A DNA stretch of 64,000 nt. Source: Phycisphaerales bacterium (GTDB lineage: Bacteria; Planctomycetota; Phycisphaerae; Phycisphaerales; UBA1924). The stretch is taken from contig CAJPFG010000021.1 of the NCBI GenBank assembly GCA_905339235.1, forward strand, positions 82,334 to 146,333, in the 5' to 3' direction. Numbering within the stretch: the first letter of the stretch is position 1; the number at the start of each line of letters is the position of its first letter. Position numbers and translations under genes: made by a program. Positions 44,296 through 56,476 of the stretch are shown here, piece by piece. The notes beneath the pieces were generated by a model that saw only the letters and a list, made by a program, of their open reading frames with translations, made no database searches and was not told where the DNA came from.

Positions 44296-47200
44296 ATGCG
44301 GGACTCTCTCGAACACCCATTCCCCCGCCGACGCCGATGGCGTCGAAAGGTCTTGATCGCGCTCCTGGTCGTCGGCGTTTTCATCGCGACCTGGTTCCTG
44401 ACCCGCGGCTACATCGTCCGGCGCGTCGTGACCGGTCAGTTGGCCTCGCTCACCGGCGGCGAGGTCAGCGCCTCGAAGATCACCCTTGAATCCGGCGGCA
44501 CCCTCATCATCGAGAACGGCGTCGTGCGCGCCCCCGGCGTGCCCGGCGACGGCGGCGAGGTCTTCACCGTGCGCCGCCTCGAGGCCGACGTCAGTTGGCG
44601 GTCTTTGCTCCGCGGCGAGCCCCAGATCAAGCGCGTCGTTCTCGACGACCCCGTCGCCCGCATCAGCCAGTCCGTCGACGACGCTTCCGTCAATCTCGCC
44701 GCCCTCAAGCCCGCCTCCCAATCCGGAAAGCCCGGCGTCATCCCGCTCATGCTCGTCCGCGGCGGCGTGGTCGAACTTGGCGAACACCGCGCTTCGGGCG
44801 ATTACACCGTGCTTCGGAAAATCCCCGTCGCCGGGCAGGTCGAGCACGCCCCGGACCAGTCCGGACAAATGCAGATCGCTTTCAACGAACTCGACGCCAC
44901 GGGCGCGCCCGTCGTCGGCCCCCGGGGCCTGCAACTCACTGGCAGTGTCAGCAAGGAGAGCGTCACCCTCAACCTCGGCGTCGTGTCGCTCGCCACCTGG
45001 AGCCCCGACTCCATGCCCCGCCCCATCCGCGAGGCCTTCCGCCAACTCGCCATGGAGGGCGAAGTCCGCGGCGCCACCCTCACGTACAAGTTCAGCGGCG
45101 ACGTCGAGGCCAAGGCCGAACTCCGCGGCGTCGCCGTCACACTCCCCGTTGAAGTTCGCCCCGGCGAAGACCCCCAGGGGAACCCCATCCCCGTCGCGCC
45201 GGCCGATGTCGGCAAGCGCCTCCGGATGCAGAACGTCAGCGGGTCGGTCGTGCTGACCTCCAAGGGGCTCGCCGCGGAAATGGCCGGGCTCGTGGAAAAT
45301 CTTCCGTACCAGGTCTCCTTCCGTTCGCAGGGCTCCTCCGCCGATGCGCCGTTCACCTGCACCATCTCGTGCTCCGACTTTCACCTCGCCCAGAAGCCCG
45401 AGGTCTTCAAGTTCGCCCCAGGAATCGTGCGCCGCCGCCTCGAGCAGTTCTCCGATCCCACCGGCACGCTCGACGCCCGTGTCACGCTCTCGCGCGAGGC
45501 CGGCGCCCGGCCCGGCGACATCAGCGTCAAGGGCAGCCTCGCCCTGCGCGGGACAACCGCCGCGTTCGAGCGCTTTCCGTACAAGTTTCACAACCTCCAC
45601 GGCGAGGTGGAATTCGATGACTCGGGCGTCACCATCAAGCGGATCGAGGGCGATGCCCCCGGCGGCGTGAAAGTCAGCGCCACGGGAACCATCGCGCCCC
45701 TGACGGACGAGGCCGAGGTTCACGTGGACGTGGTCGCTTCCGGCGTACCCATCGACGACACGCTCATGTCCGCCATGGCAGTGCGGGGGCGCGTCGTCCA
45801 GGAAGTCTTCAACCGCAAGCGGCACGGGGATCTGGTCGCCAAGGGCCTGATCTCCTCCGGCGGCAAAGGCGCCGGCCCCGCATTCGATCTGGGCGGTGCC
45901 ATCGACGTTCACGCCGTGGTCCGGCGCGATCCAGGTCCCGGCGTAGACAACTGGCACGACACCGTAACCATCACCGTGAAAGAGGCCCGCGCCGTCCCCG
46001 AGCGCGTGCCCTACCCCATCATCGCCCGAAACGTCACCATCGTGAAGAACGACCTCACCGCGACCGTCTCCGGAGGCACCTACACCGGGCTCGAAGGCGG
46101 CGCCGCCCGTATCACCGCCAGCGCCGACCTCTCCAGCCTCACCGACCCCGACGCCCCGTTCATCCCCGACATCGAGATCGCGGCGGAGGGAATGCCCCTC
46201 TCCCGCCTGCTCGCCGCGGCCGTCCCCGAAGGGGCAAGCCTCGGCGGCCGACCAATCGCCGACGCCCTGACCGGCCTCAACCTCGCCGGCCGGGTGAACA
46301 TCAAGGCCAAGGTGACGCCCCGGCCCGACGCCGCGACCCGCGAAGACATCGCCACGTTCCGCGTCGAGATCGAGGGCGACGGCATCAGCGCCTCCCCGCT
46401 CGCCCCCGACGGGTCGTCGCGGGTGGTGCTTACCGATGCCGGCGTCGCCGTCGATGTCACCGACGAGACAGTCTCCCTCGACGTGCAGGCCAAGGTGGGT
46501 GCCCCAGGAGCCGTGCCGACCAACGTCTCGCTGATCGCGTCCGCCGACCGCCGATCCACGAGTGGCGACGAGCCCTTCACCCTGACCGCAACTCTTCCGG
46601 CCTTCGAGACCGCGACCCCTGTCGAAGACCTGGTGCGCCAAGCCGCGCCCGAAGCCGCGGCCGAACTCGACGATGCTCGCTCACGACTCGCTCCCCAGGG
46701 GCTCGCCTCCCTCAGGGTCGATGTCTCCCGCAGCGCGAACGGGCCGATCTCCGCCGCGGTCCACGCGACCGATCTGAAGAAACTCACCCTCAAGATGTCA
46801 GACGGCCGGCTCGGGCTGACATCGCTCGGCGGCGAAGTCGTCGGCCAGCGGGCCGCCGACGGGCCCAGCGTGCTGACCTTCCGGGAGTTTGTCGCGGCGG
46901 CGATGTTCGAGGGTCAGGAGAACGGCACGCTCCGCCTGAACGGCGCCTGCAAAGCCGACGCGACGAGCGCGGGCGGTCCGCTGCAGGTCGAAGTGACCGG
47001 AGGCCGGTTCGAATCACCTCTGGTGCGGTCAATCGTGGGAACAGCCGCGCCCGCGAGATTCGCGGCCTTCTTCAAGGACTCCGACCTCCACGGCACGTTC
47101 GACCTCGCGGCCAGGATGACGGCGAAAGACGGCTCGCCCGGCGGCTGGGACGCCACGGGAGCAATCAAGCCCCGCTCCATGGCCGCGCGGTTCGGCGATA

Positions 47201-48510
47201 CCGAAGTCGAGTTTCCCGGAGTGACCGGGTCGATCGAGTTCTCCCCCGACGGCGGTCGGGTCAAGGACCTGAACCTGGTCGCCCCCTCGTGGAACGTACT
47301 GGCCTCCGGCGGGTGGATCCGTTCGGAGGATGGAGGCACGGCGCTCCAGGCCGCGGCGACTCTCGACGCCCACTCCCTGACTCCGGACCTGGAAGCGGTG
47401 CTGCCCGAGCGCGTGCGTGAGGTGCTCCAGGACCTCTCCGGCAACATCGAGGGCCCCATCCGCGTCGAGCCGGGGGCCATTTCCATCACCACCGGGCCGC
47501 AGGGCGAGATGCGGGCCCTGCGCGTCAGTGGTCGCGCCGACGTGACCAGGGCTTCGCTCGACGCGGGCGTCACCATCGAACGGGCCGACGGCGTCATCGA
47601 CTTCTCCGCCTCCCGCGACAGCGACCAAGACCCGGTGGTGTTCGACCTGCTGGGGATGTTCGACCGCTTCGCGGCCAACGGCCTGGAAACCAGCCGCGCT
47701 CGCCTGCGAGTCGCCGGCGCACCCGACGGTTCCGTGCTGATTCCCATGTTCTCCGCGGAGTGCCACGGCGGACGAGTCACCGGAGACGCCGTAGTGAGCG
47801 CGCCCGGCGAATCGGCACGCGAATACCGCGCCACCCTGCAGTTGTCCGGCGTGCGCTTCGCCTCCGTGCTGGCCGATTACGCCCAGCGCGAGCCGGGCAC
47901 GGTGCCCGGCGAACTGACCGAGGCCGCCCCTGACGAATCACGCGGCCTGCTCGACGCCAGCATCTCCATCGCCGGCCCCATCGGCGACCCCAAGTCGCGC
48001 CGCGGTCGAGGAACGGCGACCGTCGCCGGCGGCCGCGTCGTCAACATCCCACTCCTGGTCCCCCTGGTAAGAATCTCCAACCTGCAACTTCCCATCAACG
48101 AGAATGTGGACTACGCCGCCGCGGAGTTCTTCATCCAAGGGGAATACCTGAACTTCGACTCCCTCTCCGTGTTCACGCGGTCGGTGGAAGTCGTGGGGTT
48201 CGGAACGGTCAAGTGGCCGGGGCTCGACCTGGACCTGCGCTTCAGGCCCAAGGCGAGAACCCGCATCCCGATGCTCACCAGCGTGATGGAGGGCATCCGC
48301 AACGAGTTGCTGGCCGTACGGGCGGAAGGAACGCTGGCGCAGCCGGAACTCGCCATCAACACGCTCAGCGGCACCAGCCGGTTCATCGGAAGACTGTTCG
48401 GCGAGACCCCCAGCGAGCAGCAGCGGCGGCTGGATGCCATCGGCGAGCGGGCCAGGGAAGGGCCGATCAAGCGCGAGGAGCGGGAGCCGGTCGGTCAGCA
48501 AACCCCATGA
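44296..48510 (+). CDS. AsmA/TamB/YhdP-like envelope protein
   Basis: A 1,404-residue protein anchored by a single N-terminal membrane helix (VLIALLVVGVFIATWFLTRG). The rest is a long series of beta-strands of the AsmA-like repeating-groove type; the C-terminal region with IPLLVPLVRISNLQLPINEN and VVGFGTVKWPGLDLDLRFRP is the diagnostic AsmA-like tail. Such proteins span the periplasm and are thought to carry phospholipids between the two membranes, fitting the diderm envelope of planctomycetes. The ATG at 44296 is preferred. The LOG-family gene follows closely. Confidence 0.82.
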   Translation: MRDSLEHPFPRRRRWRRKVLIALLVVGVFIATWFLTRGYIVRRVVTGQLASLTGGEVSASKITLESGGTLIIENGVVRAPGVPGDGGEVFTVRRLEADVSWRSLLRGEPQIKRVVLDDPVARISQSVDDASVNLAALKPASQSGKPGVIPLMLVRGGVVELGEHRASGDYTVLRKIPVAGQVEHAPDQSGQMQIAFNELDATGAPVVGPRGLQLTGSVSKESVTLNLGVVSLATWSPDSMPRPIREAFRQLAMEGEVRGATLTYKFSGDVEAKAELRGVAVTLPVEVRPGEDPQGNPIPVAPADVGKRLRMQNVSGSVVLTSKGLAAEMAGLVENLPYQVSFRSQGSSADAPFTCTISCSDFHLAQKPEVFKFAPGIVRRRLEQFSDPTGTLDARVTLSREAGARPGDISVKGSLALRGTTAAFERFPYKFHNLHGEVEFDDSGVTIKRIEGDAPGGVKVSATGTIAPLTDEAEVHVDVVASGVPIDDTLMSAMAVRGRVVQEVFNRKRHGDLVAKGLISSGGKGAGPAFDLGGAIDVHAVVRRDPGPGVDNWHDTVTITVKEARAVPERVPYPIIARNVTIVKNDLTATVSGGTYTGLEGGAARITASADLSSLTDPDAPFIPDIEIAAEGMPLSRLLAAAVPEGASLGGRPIADALTGLNLAGRVNIKAKVTPRPDAATREDIATFRVEIEGDGISASPLAPDGSSRVVLTDAGVAVDVTDETVSLDVQAKVGAPGAVPTNVSLIASADRRSTSGDEPFTLTATLPAFETATPVEDLVRQAAPEAAAELDDARSRLAPQGLASLRVDVSRSANGPISAAVHATDLKKLTLKMSDGRLGLTSLGGEVVGQRAADGPSVLTFREFVAAAMFEGQENGTLRLNGACKADATSAGGPLQVEVTGGRFESPLVRSIVGTAAPARFAAFFKDSDLHGTFDLAARMTAKDGSPGGWDATGAIKPRSMAARFGDTEVEFPGVTGSIEFSPDGGRVKDLNLVAPSWNVLASGGWIRSEDGGTALQAAATLDAHSLTPDLEAVLPERVREVLQDLSGNIEGPIRVEPGAISITTGPQGEMRALRVSGRADVTRASLDAGVTIERADGVIDFSASRDSDQDPVVFDLLGMFDRFAANGLETSRARLRVAGAPDGSVLIPMFSAECHGGRVTGDAVVSAPGESAREYRATLQLSGVRFASVLADYAQREPGTVPGELTEAAPDESRGLLDASISIAGPIGDPKSRRGRGTATVAGGRVVNIPLLVPLVRISNLQLPINENVDYAAAEFFIQGEYLNFDSLSVFTRSVEVVGFGTVKWPGLDLDLRFRPKARTRIPMLTSVMEGIRNELLAVRAEGTLAQPELAINTLSGTSRFIGRLFGETPSEQQRRLDAIGERAREGPIKREEREPVGQQTP

Positions 48511-48553
48511 ACCGCCGCGGCGCCCCGCCCCTTCCTATCATCTCGGCCCTCCA

Positions 48554-49669
48554 ATGCCACTCGACGAACATCCCGATAAGCCCGAGGCGGTAGTAGACGC
48601 ACAGGCCGAGGCCGCCGGCGGGCCGGTCAGCCCGGTGGCGCGTCGCGCGGATGATCCGGACATCGCCCTGGATGTGGACCGCCTGATCGAGCAGACCGGG
48701 GGCAGGCCCGGGTCGTTCGACGCGAGATTGGTCCGCGAGATGATCCAGACCGCGCTCAAACTGATCCCCGACGGTCGTGACACCGGCGAAATCAAACTGC
48801 TGACCAACTCGGTGAAGGAACTGCGATACGCCTTCCGCGTGTTCCACAAGTTCCGGGTGCCCCACAAGGTGACGATCTTCGGCAGCGCCCGCACGCCCGA
48901 AGATCACCCCGACTTCAAGGCCTGCGTGGAGTTCGGCCGGCTCATGGCCGAGGCCGGATGGATGAGCATCACCGGCGCCGGCCTGGGCATCATGAAGGCC
49001 GGGCACGTCGGGCCGGGGCGAGAAGCCTCCTTCGGCGTGGCGATCCGCCTGCCCTTCGAGACCACCGCCAACTCGGTGATCGCCGGCGATGAGAAACTGA
49101 TCAACTTCCGGTACTTCTTCACACGCAAACTCATGTTCGTCTCGCAGGCCGAGGCCGTCGCGCTCTTCCCGGGCGGCTTCGGGACCCTCGACGAGGCCTA
49201 CGAAGCGCTCACGCTGGTGCAGACCGGCAAGAGCACGCCCATGCCCATCGTCATGATCGAAGGCGAAGGAGGGGACTACTGGAAGTCCTGGGACCACTGG
49301 GTCCGCACCCAACTCCTGGCCCGCGGGTGGATCAGCCCCGAAGACCCGGCGATCTACTATCTCGCGAAGAACGCGCGGGACGCGGCCGAGCACATCATCC
49401 GCTTCTACCGCAACTACCACTCCTCGCGATATGTCCGGGATCAGTTTGTCATCCGCCTCAACCGGGCCCTGAGGGCCGAGGATGTCGCGAAACTCGAAAA
49501 CGACTTCCGCGTCCTACTCAAGACCGGCGGCATCGAGCAGGTCTTCCGGCCCCTCGAGGGCGAAGACGACCACCAGCAACTCCCCCGCCTGCGGTTCCAC
49601 CACACCAAGCACAAGTACGGTCTGGTCCGCAGTCTGATCGACCGCATCAACTCGCTGGACCCCGCATAA
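48554..49669 (+). CDS. LOG-family (TIGR00730-like) protein
   Basis: A 371-residue Rossmann-fold protein with the LOG/lysine-decarboxylase-like signature: VTIFGSARTPEDHPD, SITGAGLGIMKAGHVG and ALFPGGFGTLDEAYEALT. Family members release cytokinin bases from nucleotides or act as nucleotide 5'-monophosphate phosphoribohydrolases. It is far longer than the 190-residue plant-like LOG: an N-terminal extension of about 110 residues and a C-terminal region of about 90 are added, as in the longer bacterial PpnN-like branch. Substrate not known. Confidence 0.82.
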   Translation: MPLDEHPDKPEAVVDAQAEAAGGPVSPVARRADDPDIALDVDRLIEQTGGRPGSFDARLVREMIQTALKLIPDGRDTGEIKLLTNSVKELRYAFRVFHKFRVPHKVTIFGSARTPEDHPDFKACVEFGRLMAEAGWMSITGAGLGIMKAGHVGPGREASFGVAIRLPFETTANSVIAGDEKLINFRYFFTRKLMFVSQAEAVALFPGGFGTLDEAYEALTLVQTGKSTPMPIVMIEGEGGDYWKSWDHWVRTQLLARGWISPEDPAIYYLAKNARDAAEHIIRFYRNYHSSRYVRDQFVIRLNRALRAEDVAKLENDFRVLLKTGGIEQVFRPLEGEDDHQQLPRLRFHHTKHKYGLVRSLIDRINSLDPA

Positions 49670-49712
49670 GGATTCGTCGCACACGCCACGGAAGGGAGCA
49701 CGGAGAGGACCG

Positions 49713-50657
49713 ATGAGGGCGGAGCGTGGACAGTTGAAGGTCGCGGCGGCCCGCGGGATGTTGGCGGCGCTCGCGGTTTTCGGCGCGCTCCTCGTTTCCG
49801 GTTGCGCCACAAACTCCCAGCCCAAATCCGGACCGGCCAGCCCCGTGGTTCGAGAGTCGATGCCCGGCGTGGAAATCTCGTGGTGGATCGTCGATGACGC
49901 CCCGGCCGAGGGCCAGCCGCCCCTGGGCGAGACGCTGGCGGAGTTGTCGAAGCGCTCGGTGCCGGTTTCGTGGGAAACCCTCGACGCGTGGCGGGCCGGA
50001 GGCCTCCGGGTGCTCGCGGTGCCGATGGAGGAACTCGACGCAACGCGGGCGAAGGTCCACCTGGTCGGCCCGCTGCAAAGCCAGTGGCTGGGTGAAGCGG
50101 CCCGCTGGACCGACGTCGCGCGGAGCACGCCCGCCTCGGGATCGTTCACCGTTTCCCTCGACAACGGCCCGATCACCCTTCGGGACGGGCGCCTGGGCCT
50201 CTCCTTGCGGTGCTGGACCACCCCCGACCCGGCCCCGATCTCGGCGGACCCGGCAAAGACAGACCGGATGCTCGCCGTATTGACCGTCGAGATCGTGCCG
50301 CGATACCTCCCGGCGCCGCCCGACGAGACCGCTCTCCGCCTGCCCGGCACGGACACCCCCACGCCCGCGCCGCTCCCGTTCGATCGGCTGCGCCTTGGCG
50401 CCATCCTGCGCGGCGACGAGGCGCTCCTGATCGTCCCCGAATCGCCCGACACCGAGTGGGCCAGCCCCCTGCCCCCGCCCGAGCGCGAGCCGGTTGTGCC
50501 GCATCTGGGCCCGCAGGTTCCCGCGGCCCCCAACCTCGGCGAAGCACTCCTCACCGACCTGGGCGCGGTCGTCGGAAGGCGGGCGCGGGTCTTCGTGGTG
50601 ATCCAACCCAGCGTACCCCGGCAGTTCCGGATTCTGGCGAACTCCAACGAGAACTGA
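49713..50657 (+). CDS. Hypothetical lipoprotein
   Basis: A 314-residue predicted lipoprotein. The leader carries a sound lipobox (LLVSGC, Cys31), then a Pro-rich body with SWWIVDDAPAEGQPPLGETL and VSWETLDAWRAGGLRVLAVP. No family recognised. It has a GGAGAGG site before the ATG, and the HD-GYP-like gene begins shortly after, so the two are probably cotranscribed. Confidence 0.7.
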   Translation: MRAERGQLKVAAARGMLAALAVFGALLVSGCATNSQPKSGPASPVVRESMPGVEISWWIVDDAPAEGQPPLGETLAELSKRSVPVSWETLDAWRAGGLRVLAVPMEELDATRAKVHLVGPLQSQWLGEAARWTDVARSTPASGSFTVSLDNGPITLRDGRLGLSLRCWTTPDPAPISADPAKTDRMLAVLTVEIVPRYLPAPPDETALRLPGTDTPTPAPLPFDRLRLGAILRGDEALLIVPESPDTEWASPLPPPEREPVVPHLGPQVPAAPNLGEALLTDLGAVVGRRARVFVVIQPSVPRQFRILANSNEN

Positions 50658-50735
50658 GCGGTTATCGGGCCGGTGAAACACGGACCGGTGCAACTGCCGG
50701 TTGTCGTGCTAAGCCCGGCCGCCGATAAGAGACTC

Positions 50736-51983
50736 ATGCTCCGTGTGCCCATCGCTCAGGCCAAGGCGGGAATGGTGCTTGCACTAGGCGTGCCGCACCC
50801 CGCGGTGCCCAAGGCCTACCTGCTCCGCGACGGGGCGGCGCTCGAGGACCGCGCCATCGCCAAACTCGCCGAGTTGGGAATCCGCGATCTGTGGATCCGC
50901 TACCCCGGGCTCGAAGACCTCGTGCAGTACGTCAACCCCGGATTCCAGAACGCCTGCCGGGAGTTGACCTCCAACCTCTCCGCCACCTTCGACGCGGCGA
51001 TGATGCAGTCCAGGGTCGAACTGGAGTTCAGCGATTACCGTCGAGCCGTGGTCGGAATGCTCGAACGGATCGCCGAAAACTCCAAGGCCGCGATCTTCGT
51101 GAACGACCTGGGCGGCCCGGGCAGCCCCGCGGCACGGCACGGCAGCGCCGTCTGCGCCCTCAGCCTGCTCATGGGGCTCAAACTCGATTTCTACCTCGTG
51201 CGGGAGCGCGCCAGGATGACCTCGCAACGGGCCAAGGACCTCGCCCCGCTGGGCGTGGGGGCCATGCTCCACGATGTCGGAATGACGCGCCTCCCCCCCG
51301 AGGTCAGCGCGCGGTGGGCCGCAACCGGCAACGAAGACGACTCCGCTTGGCGCGAGCACGCCCTCCTGGGATTCGATCTCGTCAAAGATCAACTGGAGCC
51401 CGCCGCGGCCGGGGCGGTTCTGCACCACCACCAGCGCTGGAATGGCTCGGGCTTTCCCTGCATCCCGTCCTTGAGCGGGGCTTGCATCCCGCCGCGGGGC
51501 TCGCACATCCACATCTTCGCCCGGATCGTCGCGGCGGCGGACCTGTTCGACCGGCTGCGGCACGCGCCGGGAGCCGATCCGGCCCTGCCGGCCGTAACCG
51601 CCTTGGCGCAACTACGACGGGAGCCGTTCACGAACTGGCTGGACCCGATGGTCTTCCGCGCCCTGCTGGCCGTCGCCCCGCCATACGCCCCGGGAAGCCT
51701 GGTCCGTCTGAGCGACGGTCGAGAAGCCGCGGTGGTCGCCTGGAGCCCGGAAGACCCTTGCCGACCGACCGTCGAAATCCTCGGCGCCCTGACAGCAATG
51801 CCGCGGCGGGGTGAGCCGTCACGAGAAAGGCTGAACCTGCGCACGGAGCGAACGCTCTCGATCGCCGTGATCGACGGCCAGAACGTCTCGTCGGAGAACT
51901 TTGACCCCGCGTCGAAGGACGACTTCGACCTGATGCGGTACGCGCGAGGAACCAGCCAGGCCCCGAAGGGCAAAGCGGCTTGA
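50736..51983 (+). CDS. HD-GYP-like phosphodiesterase domain protein
   Basis: A 415-residue protein. The N-terminal segment MLRVPIAQAKAGMVLALGVP is a DUF3391-like lead-in typical of HD-GYP proteins, so I prefer the ATG at 50736 to the GTG at 50673. In the HD domain a His-containing ARHGSAVCALSL, MLHDVGMTRLP (HD pair), ALLGFDLV and VLHHHQRWNGSGFP are visible. The last has HHQRWNGSGFP where HHE-x-x-x-GxGYP is usual: Tyr is Phe and the Glu is Gln, so cyclic-di-GMP hydrolysis is uncertain. Convergent with prkA. Confidence 0.8.
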   Translation: MLRVPIAQAKAGMVLALGVPHPAVPKAYLLRDGAALEDRAIAKLAELGIRDLWIRYPGLEDLVQYVNPGFQNACRELTSNLSATFDAAMMQSRVELEFSDYRRAVVGMLERIAENSKAAIFVNDLGGPGSPAARHGSAVCALSLLMGLKLDFYLVRERARMTSQRAKDLAPLGVGAMLHDVGMTRLPPEVSARWAATGNEDDSAWREHALLGFDLVKDQLEPAAAGAVLHHHQRWNGSGFPCIPSLSGACIPPRGSHIHIFARIVAAADLFDRLRHAPGADPALPAVTALAQLRREPFTNWLDPMVFRALLAVAPPYAPGSLVRLSDGREAAVVAWSPEDPCRPTVEILGALTAMPRRGEPSRERLNLRTERTLSIAVIDGQNVSSENFDPASKDDFDLMRYARGTSQAPKGKAA

Positions 51984-52003
51984 GGACCACAAGTAGTGCC
52001 AGG

Positions 52004-52031
52004 GTGGCGTCACTCTCCCGAGTGATGCACC
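52004..52031. terminator. Hairpin between convergent HD-GYP and prkA genes
   Basis: GGTGGCGTCACTC pairs with GAGTGATGCACC around a TCCC loop, with one G-U pair and one bulge. The short gap between convergent genes makes a two-way terminator likely; no U-tract is present. Confidence 0.5.
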
Positions 52032-52077
52032 GCCTGCCCTCAGGCCGCGCGGACAACCATATCGCCCGTCCTACCCA

Positions 52078-54222
<2,145 letters not shown>

Positions 54223-54480
54223 GACTCCGCACTCCCGTGCAAGAGGACTCCCGGAAACTCGGAACTTGTCAACGACGAAGGGATCGGACTCCCGCCTTTG
54301 TAGACCTATCGGCCGGTCGTGCTCGCCGGCCCAGCAATCCGCGGGCGATCCCTCGCTCAGGTTATACGCATAACTGATAGAAAAGGTTGTATCGGTTCTC
54401 CGGGTTCATGACGCCCCGGACGGCTCCCGATAAGCACCGACGGACTCTCGCGTGAACCAGATGGACTTCCTGCCCCGCGA

Positions 54481-54895
54481 ACGCTCCGGATCGTCGTCTC
54501 CGACACCGGGGTCGGCCTGACGCCCGAACAGGCGTCGCGCCTGTTCCAGCCAATCTCCCAGGCCGACACTTCCACGACCCGCCGCTTCGGCGGCACCGGG
54601 CTGTGGCTGGTCATCAGCCGGCGGCTGGCCCAACTGCCCGGGGGGCGATGTGTCCGTTGAAAGCGAACTGGGCAAGGGCTCCTCGTTCACCGTCACGCTC
54701 GAGGCGGGGCCCATGGAACGCGTGGCGCTCGCGCCCGCTCAGAGCACGAAGCACCCGCAACCGGCCCCAGCCGCGTCGCCAGCGCAACCCTTCTCCGCCC
54801 GCGTCCTGCTGGCCGAGGACGGCGCCGACAACCCGCGGCTGATCGGGCACTTCCTCCGGGCCGCGGGCGACGGTCCAGATCGTCGAAAACCGTGG
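54481..54895 (+). pseudogene. Decayed C-terminal remnant of a hybrid sensor histidine kinase
   Basis: Frame 1 reads [20 protein letters not shown] and [17 protein letters not shown], the N/G1/F/G2 boxes of a HATPase domain. A +1 shift in the run of six G near 54641 leads to [16 protein letters not shown], the end of that domain. A linker and RVLLAEDGADNPRLIGHFLR, the start of a receiver domain, follow, and another shift near 54869 gives TVQIVEN. The dimerisation helix, sensor and the rest of the receiver are absent. It is a relic between prkA and trmB with no start codon. Confidence 0.7.
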
Positions 54896-55022
54896 ATCGC
54901 GCCCGACTCATCAAACTGGTGCAGCGCCGGGCGGGCCAGGCACACAAGGGCCGCGCCGCGGCGTGATATGAGGCGCGCACCGGCCCCGGGTCGATCTCTC
55001 GCCCTCCACCTATGCTCGGGCG

Positions 55023-55751
55023 ATGTCGTTTGGACTGGGACATGGACGTGACCTCGACGACGCGCCCGGCGTGGTGGGAATCTCGCGCGAAGAATTGCCC
55101 CCGCTGCCGGACGAGGCGATGACCAACCCGCGGGCCGGGCTGGTTGACCCTCGAACGTGGTTTCGCGACCCGTCGATGCCTCTGGAAATCGAGATCGGTT
55201 CGGGCAAAGGCACCTTCCTCCTGGAGCAGGCCGCCACGCGCCCCACCACCAACTACCTCGGCATCGAGTGGGCCAGGGAGTTCTACCTCTACGCCGCCGA
55301 CCGCATCAGGCGTCGCGGCCTGCCCAACGTCCGGATGCTCAACGCCGACGCGACCGAGTTCCTGCGCTGGCGCTGCCCCGACGCGTTCGCCGGCGTGATC
55401 CACCTCTACTACTCCGACCCATGGCCCAAGAAGCGGCACCACAAAAACCGCGTGGTGCAGGACCGTTTCCTCGCCGACGCCTGGCGGATACTCACGCCCG
55501 GCGGAGAGTTGCGGCTCGTCACCGACCACCCGGAGTTGTGGGAGTGGTACGAAGACTTCATCGGCCGATGGACTCGGCCCTGCGAACCCGACGCGCCCCA
55601 ACTGATCGGCCGGCCCGGGCCGGCGTTCGAGAAGCGCGACTTCACGCCGCCGGAGTGGGTGGATGACGAGCACGTGATCGGGACCAACTACGAACGAAAA
55701 ACCCGCGCCGCCGGACGCGAGCCGCGGGCGTGCGTGCTGCGGAAATGCTGA
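55023..55751 (+). CDS. trmB: tRNA (guanine-N7-)-methyltransferase
   Basis: Methylates G46 of tRNA using S-adenosylmethionine; 242 residues. [16 protein letters not shown] is the SAM-binding motif [21 protein letters not shown] the family signature, and [15 protein letters not shown] the following region. The N-terminal 45 residues are polar and lack similarity. Its stop codon overlaps the possible upstream start of queC. The gene begins shortly after the histidine kinase relic. Confidence 0.95.
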   Translation: MSFGLGHGRDLDDAPGVVGISREELPPLPDEAMTNPRAGLVDPRTWFRDPSMPLEIEIGSGKGTFLLEQAATRPTTNYLGIEWAREFYLYAADRIRRRGLPNVRMLNADATEFLRWRCPDAFAGVIHLYYSDPWPKKRHHKNRVVQDRFLADAWRILTPGGELRLVTDHPELWEWYEDFIGRWTRPCEPDAPQLIGRPGPAFEKRDFTPPEWVDDEHVIGTNYERKTRAAGREPRACVLRKC

Positions 55752-55792
55752 GTGCCGAGTGCCGAGCGGGTAAGGGGCGCGTACCCTCGCGC

Positions 55793-56476
55793 GTGGATAC
55801 TCGAACGGCGGTGGTACTGGTGTCGGGCGGGCTGGATTCGGCGGTCACCTTGGCGGCGGCCCGCCGCGACGGCTTTCTCTGCCATGCCCTCTCCTTCGAC
55901 TACGGCCAGCGCCACCGCCAGGAACTCGCCGCGGCCGCACTAGTCGCCGAATCCCTCGGCGCCGCCTCCCACCGCCTCCTCACCCTCGACCTGCGCGCCA
56001 TCGGCGGATCGGCCCTGACCGCGGACATCGCCGTGCCCAAAGACCGCCCGGCCGGAGGAACCGACATTCCCGTCACGTACGTGCCCGCGCGAAACCTGGT
56101 CTTCCTGTCCCTCGCCGCGGGATTGGCCGAAGTGCTGACCGCCCACCACGTCTTCATCGGCGTCAACGCGGTGGACTACTCGGGATACCCCGATTGCCGG
56201 CCGGAGTTCATCGACTCGTTCGAGCGGACGGTCAATCTCGCCACCCGCGCGGGCGTCGAGGGAGCCCGCCTCAAGGTGCACACGCCCCTCATCTCCCTGA
56301 CCAAGGCGGGAATCGTGCGGCTGGGTGTGCAGTTGGGAGTGGACTTCTCCCTCACGACGAGTTGCTACGACCCCACTCCCGAAGGCGCGGCGTGCGGTCA
56401 CTGCGATTCCTGCACGCTGCGGGCGCAAGGTTTCCTGGAAGCCGGAGTCGCGGATCCCACGCGATACGCTGTCTGA
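55793..56476 (+). CDS. queC: 7-cyano-7-deazaguanine synthase QueC
   Basis: Converts 7-carboxy-7-deazaguanine to preQ0 using ATP and ammonia in queuosine synthesis; 227 residues. [20 protein letters not shown] is the PP-loop, [10 protein letters not shown] and [13 protein letters not shown] are family motifs, and CGHCDSC forms the zinc site near the C-terminus together with the upstream Cys of SCYDPT. The GTG at 55793 gives the normal N-terminus. The ATG at 55745 would overlap trmB but would translate a short AGTGCCG repeat. The stop codon lies in the first unit of a heptamer array. Confidence 0.93.
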   Translation: MDTRTAVVLVSGGLDSAVTLAAARRDGFLCHALSFDYGQRHRQELAAAALVAESLGAASHRLLTLDLRAIGGSALTADIAVPKDRPAGGTDIPVTYVPARNLVFLSLAAGLAEVLTAHHVFIGVNAVDYSGYPDCRPEFIDSFERTVNLATRAGVEGARLKVHTPLISLTKAGIVRLGVQLGVDFSLTTSCYDPTPEGAACGHCDSCTLRAQGFLEAGVADPTRYAV

